NCBI RefSeq assembly: GCF_029395455.1
Contig: NZ_CP113916.1
Coordinates: 1,612,001-1,676,000 of the forward strand
Length of the DNA stretch: 64,000 bases
DNA from: Lactobacillus sp. ESL0785
GTDB lineage: Bacteria > Bacillota > Bacilli > Lactobacillales > Lactobacillaceae
Reading direction: 5' to 3'
Part shown: in pieces, positions 63,588-64,000 of the stretch
Numbering within the stretch: the stretch's first letter is position 1
Layout: each line of letters starts with the position of its first letter
Made by a program: the position numbers and the translations under genes
Notes under the pieces: generated by a model
What the model was told of the DNA's origin: nothing
What the model saw: the letters and a program-made list of their open reading frames with translations, nothing else
The model's database searches: none

Positions 63588-64000
63588 ATGAATTACATTT
63601 CTGCCATCGTCCCGTCTTTAATTCAAGGGGCACAGATGACATTAACCCTATTTTGTTGGACATTAATCATTTCTATTCCTTTAGGAATCATCATTAGCTT
63701 GGGACTTATTTCCAAAATTAAACCCCTACAATTATTTTTAAAATTTTATGTTTGGATTATGCGTGGAACCCCACTATTGTTACAATTAATCTTCGTCTTT
63801 TATGGCTTACCAATTATTGGAGTTATTTTTCAGCGTTATGATGCAGCATTATTTGCTTTTATTTTAAACTATGCCGCTTACTTTGCTGAAATTTTCCGAG
63901 GTGGCTTTCAGGCAATACCCAAAGGACAATATGAAAGTGCCCGTGTGTTAAGACTGACAAAAATGCAAACTCTCAGGCATATTGTCATTCCCCAAGTTAT
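63588..64000 (+). CDS. amino-acid ABC transporter permease (partial)
   Basis: 137 codons before the window ends, no stop reached. Start MNYISAIVPSLIQGAQMTL, site AAGGAG, then three or four helices with RGTPLLLQLIFVFYGLPI and the EAA-loop form YESARVLRLTKMQTLRHIVIPQ, typical of His/Glu/Gln/Arg/opine-type permeases. Controlled by the tandem T-box leader; ATPase and binding protein presumably follow. Confidence 0.92.
   Translation, partial: MNYISAIVPSLIQGAQMTLTLFCWTLIISIPLGIIISLGLISKIKPLQLFLKFYVWIMRGTPLLLQLIFVFYGLPIIGVIFQRYDAALFAFILNYAAYFAEIFRGGFQAIPKGQYESARVLRLTKMQTLRHIVIPQV

Overview
The window looks like a chromosomal segment of a low-GC Lactobacillus in the strict sense (acidophilus/delbrueckii branch). 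The evidence is a complete dltXABCD operon, tandem deoxyadenosine and deoxyguanosine kinase genes of the L. acidophilus type, Firmicutes regulatory RNAs (TPP riboswitch, T-boxes), a CIRCE element, AT-rich DNA and strong AGGAGG-type ribosome sites. I see no prophage, plasmid or intact insertion sequence. Transfer or decay shows only as gene remnants and an orphan two-repeat CRISPR.

Layout. 0-9.7 kb: two putative peptidases, a glpK-phosphatase-macrodomain operon read leftwards, a ThiD/PdxK-type kinase, a GatD-like amidotransferase, signal peptidase I and small secreted proteins. 9.7-15.6 kb: the CRISPR remnant, an EamA permease, TenA, an AEC carrier and a TPP-riboswitch-controlled thiMDE operon (thiamine salvage together with tenA). 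15.6-20.4 kb: a leftward operon of a zinc alcohol dehydrogenase and two FMN/FAD reductases of the fumarate/cinnamate reductase type. 20.4-22.5 kb: two small regulator/membrane-protein modules (XRE + DUF2178-like; LytTR + LiaF-like), each with dyad operators. 22.6-26.7 kb: purA-purB and guaC, divergent around a shared dyad, then tRNA-Arg and tRNA-Pro. 27-31 kb: a secreted protein, an APC permease beside its own decayed paralogue, ilvE, and a fragment of a second flavin reductase. 31-39.3 kb: ClpL under CIRCE, then a leftward EIIC-like / DUF915 hydrolase / short UvrA set. 39.3-45.4 kb: a candidate small RNA and the D-alanylation operon with a linked penicillin-binding-like hydrolase. 45.5-52.5 kb: two tandem candidate sRNAs, a CBS protein, a P1B-type metal ATPase with a PerR-like box, an antiporter, a CPBP protease and a YdcF protein. 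52.6-59.8 kb: tandem MacB-like ABC transporters, nagB and the Asp23/AmaP envelope-stress set. 59.8-64 kb: Noc- and ParB-like dyads, a small kinase, a secreted paralogue, dak-dgk, and a tandem T-box leader before an amino-acid ABC permease that runs off the window.

The most interesting material is in the RNA and regulatory layer. There are two tandem sRNAs whose loops carry anti-Shine-Dalgarno sequence (about 45.56-45.92 kb), an isolated promoter-to-terminator RNA (39.35-39.47 kb), and a T-box leader in which the antiterminator half is duplicated without a second Stem I (63.15-63.57 kb). All functional statements are from reading the sequence; no database search was possible.
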